A stretch of 36,537 nucleotides of DNA, taken from the NCBI GenBank assembly GCA_016714605.1, contig JADKDL010000023.1:1-36537 (forward strand), written 5' to 3'. The translations under genes and the position numbers were made by a program. The notes beneath the pieces are model-generated. The model worked only from the letters and a program-made list of their open reading frames with translations, was not told the DNA's origin and made no database searches. This DNA comes from Bacteroidales bacterium. GTDB taxonomy: Bacteria; Bacteroidota; Bacteroidia; Bacteroidales; UBA1715. Shown piece after piece: positions 35,267 to 36,537 of this stretch (within the stretch, counting starts at the first letter, position 1; each line of letters opens with the position of its first letter).

Positions 35267-36537
35267 TTATTGAACTTTAAACATTATAATACCTAAAGTA
35301 CGTGTTTTACCATCAGGACCAACAGCTTTTATATCTTCAAAATATACTTTTTGTCCTTTTGACAATTGTGAAAATATTTTTGTTTTTACGTCAGATGATA
35401 TTCTATCACCATCTCCTTTAGCATCAATAACATAATCACCTACTTTAGTAGAAGCGATATAAGAAGTAACACTGAACTTTAAATCGAAATCGAAATTTTT
35501 CATTTTAGCTTCAATGTTCTTAGCTGCTTTTAATTGTGCTGCAGAAATTGGTCCACCTTCTAGTCCCCAAATAGTTGCTACTGGATCAGGTACCGGCTTA
35601 ACTCTAAATTCTTTAGCACCAATAGGTTTAACTTTTCCATCTATCTTTGCAGAAACATTAATTTTAACTTTACCTGGAGCAGATTGTTTTACAATATATT
35701 CATTCTTTCCACCTTTTCTAATTGATCCGCCAGAAATACCTGCTACGATATCTTCACCCGGTATACCAGGTACAGAAATCTCAACAGGGTTGTCAACACC
35801 CATATAGAATACATTCATTTTTGTAGGAGAAACAACTACACTAGATTGTGCAACTTGAAATTCTTGTTCAAAAAAGTATTTCAAAGTATCGTCAGAATTT
35901 GGTTTTTTAATTTTAATCAAACCTTCATACTTCTGTAATCCAATACCTGAACCACTTCTTTTATAAAGAGCCATGTTCGTTTTAGGATCAATTTCAACTC
36001 TTTTTGAATTTGAAATTCTATAATCAACAACCTCACCTCTTGAATTTTTAACTTCAGAAACATCTCCTATCTCAACCATTGGAGCTTGAGTAGTATCAAA
36101 CGCACCTAAAAATATCTGTGCATTGTATTCACTACCTTGCATTATGTACGTTGAATTAGGAATAACGATAGCTGCAAGTTTGTTAAATTTAAATGATTCT
36201 GCATCAAGATTGCTTAAAACATAAGAAACATAATCACCTTCAACGTTTCTTATTGTAGTTTGCATTTGAGTAAGATTTGTAACAACCGCCATCAATGGTA
36301 GATGTTCAAAGTTCTGAGATTCCCATGCATGAACTACCCCATCATGCTTTGTACCTTCAGTTGATAAACTAGCTTCAACTGATTTTATAAAACCTGTTTT
36401 AGAACTGTCAACATGATCTATAACAAATTTTCTAAAACTTTCAATTGCAAGTCTTAACACTTGACCTTCACCATTGTTAGTTTGTCCGTACATTACCTGT
36501 GCAGGAACGTCGGTATTGTCCTTTTTATCTACATGAT
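35267..36537 (-). CDS. gldM: T9SS / gliding motility component GldM (PorM), 5' end outside the window
   Basis: GldM/PorM is an inner-membrane protein with a large periplasmic part; with GldL/PorL it forms the proton-driven motor of the T9SS. The frame is open to the window edge (HVDKKDNTDVPAQVMYGQ), so the Met at 36493 is not the start and the N-terminal membrane segment is missing. The 423 residues present cover part of the first periplasmic domain (NLTQMQTTIRNVEGDYVSYV) and the following Ig-like domains (VSPTKMNVFYMGVDNPVEIS, then VSAKIDGKVKPIGAKEFRVK). They end with the C-terminal domain (IWGLEGGPISAAQLKA, IIMFKVQ). The gene is directly followed by gldN. Confidence 0.93.
   Translation of the reverse strand, partial: HVDKKDNTDVPAQVMYGQTNNGEGQVLRLAIESFRKFVIDHVDSSKTGFIKSVEASLSTEGTKHDGVVHAWESQNFEHLPLMAVVTNLTQMQTTIRNVEGDYVSYVLSNLDAESFKFNKLAAIVIPNSTYIMQGSEYNAQIFLGAFDTTQAPMVEIGDVSEVKNSRGEVVDYRISNSKRVEIDPKTNMALYKRSGSGIGLQKYEGLIKIKKPNSDDTLKYFFEQEFQVAQSSVVVSPTKMNVFYMGVDNPVEISVPGIPGEDIVAGISGGSIRKGGKNEYIVKQSAPGKVKINVSAKIDGKVKPIGAKEFRVKPVPDPVATIWGLEGGPISAAQLKAAKNIEAKMKNFDFDLKFSVTSYIASTKVGDYVIDAKGDGDRISSDVKTKIFSQLSKGQKVYFEDIKAVGPDGKTRTLGIIMFKVQ

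Noticed and set aside
36491..36493. GldM start at 36493
   Set aside because: The frame is open to the window edge with GldM-like residues, so the true start is outside.

Overview
This AT-rich window looks like a chromosomal segment of a T9SS-bearing member of the Bacteroidota, probably Bacteroidia. The evidence is the PorM/GldM and PorN/GldN genes, a Bacteroidota-type GyrB, a type A T9SS C-terminal sorting domain, a TANFOR-like domain, and TAnnTTTG-like promoter boxes. Every gene I accept is on the minus strand, so the gene order below runs from high to low coordinates. I ran no searches: family names come from recognising motifs by eye.

Region 1 (36537-31923) is housekeeping. It holds the 3' part of gldM/porM, then gldN/porN with a strong hairpin terminator, then gyrB with its own terminator.

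Region 2 (31584-1) is one long co-directional cluster with gaps of 72, 137, 73, 20 and -25 nt and a single promoter candidate in front. In order it encodes: a 1492-residue secreted beta-rich protein with a C-terminal Ig-like domain; a 690-residue secreted protein made of about five FN3-like domains; a giant surface protein of about 5,238 residues (beta-helix, choice-of-anchor-Q, PKD/Ig array, six beta-helix plus Ig modules, T9SS sorting domain); a 585-residue outer-membrane beta-barrel; a polyprotein of about 2,332 residues (signal peptide, TANFOR-like domain, FN3 repeats, metzincin-like metallopeptidase with HELGH and a Met-turn, hydrophobic pre-toxin segment, unrecognised C-terminal tip); and, overlapping its stop codon, a small signal-less ORF that leaves the window and sits where an immunity gene would be expected.

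The two largest genes are each broken into several frames in this sequence. Six one-base length changes, five of them placeable in short homopolymers, plus one in-frame TGA account for every break. Restoring them gives exactly continuous frames (15,717 nt = 5,239 codons; 6,999 nt = 2,333 codons). I therefore treat the fragments as two genes, probably intact in the organism, although real decay is not excluded.

The main hypothesis is that region 2 is a surface-displayed, protease-equipped polymorphic toxin system of Bacteroidota, with its own beta-barrel and accessory secreted proteins, and with a giant T9SS substrate inserted among its genes.
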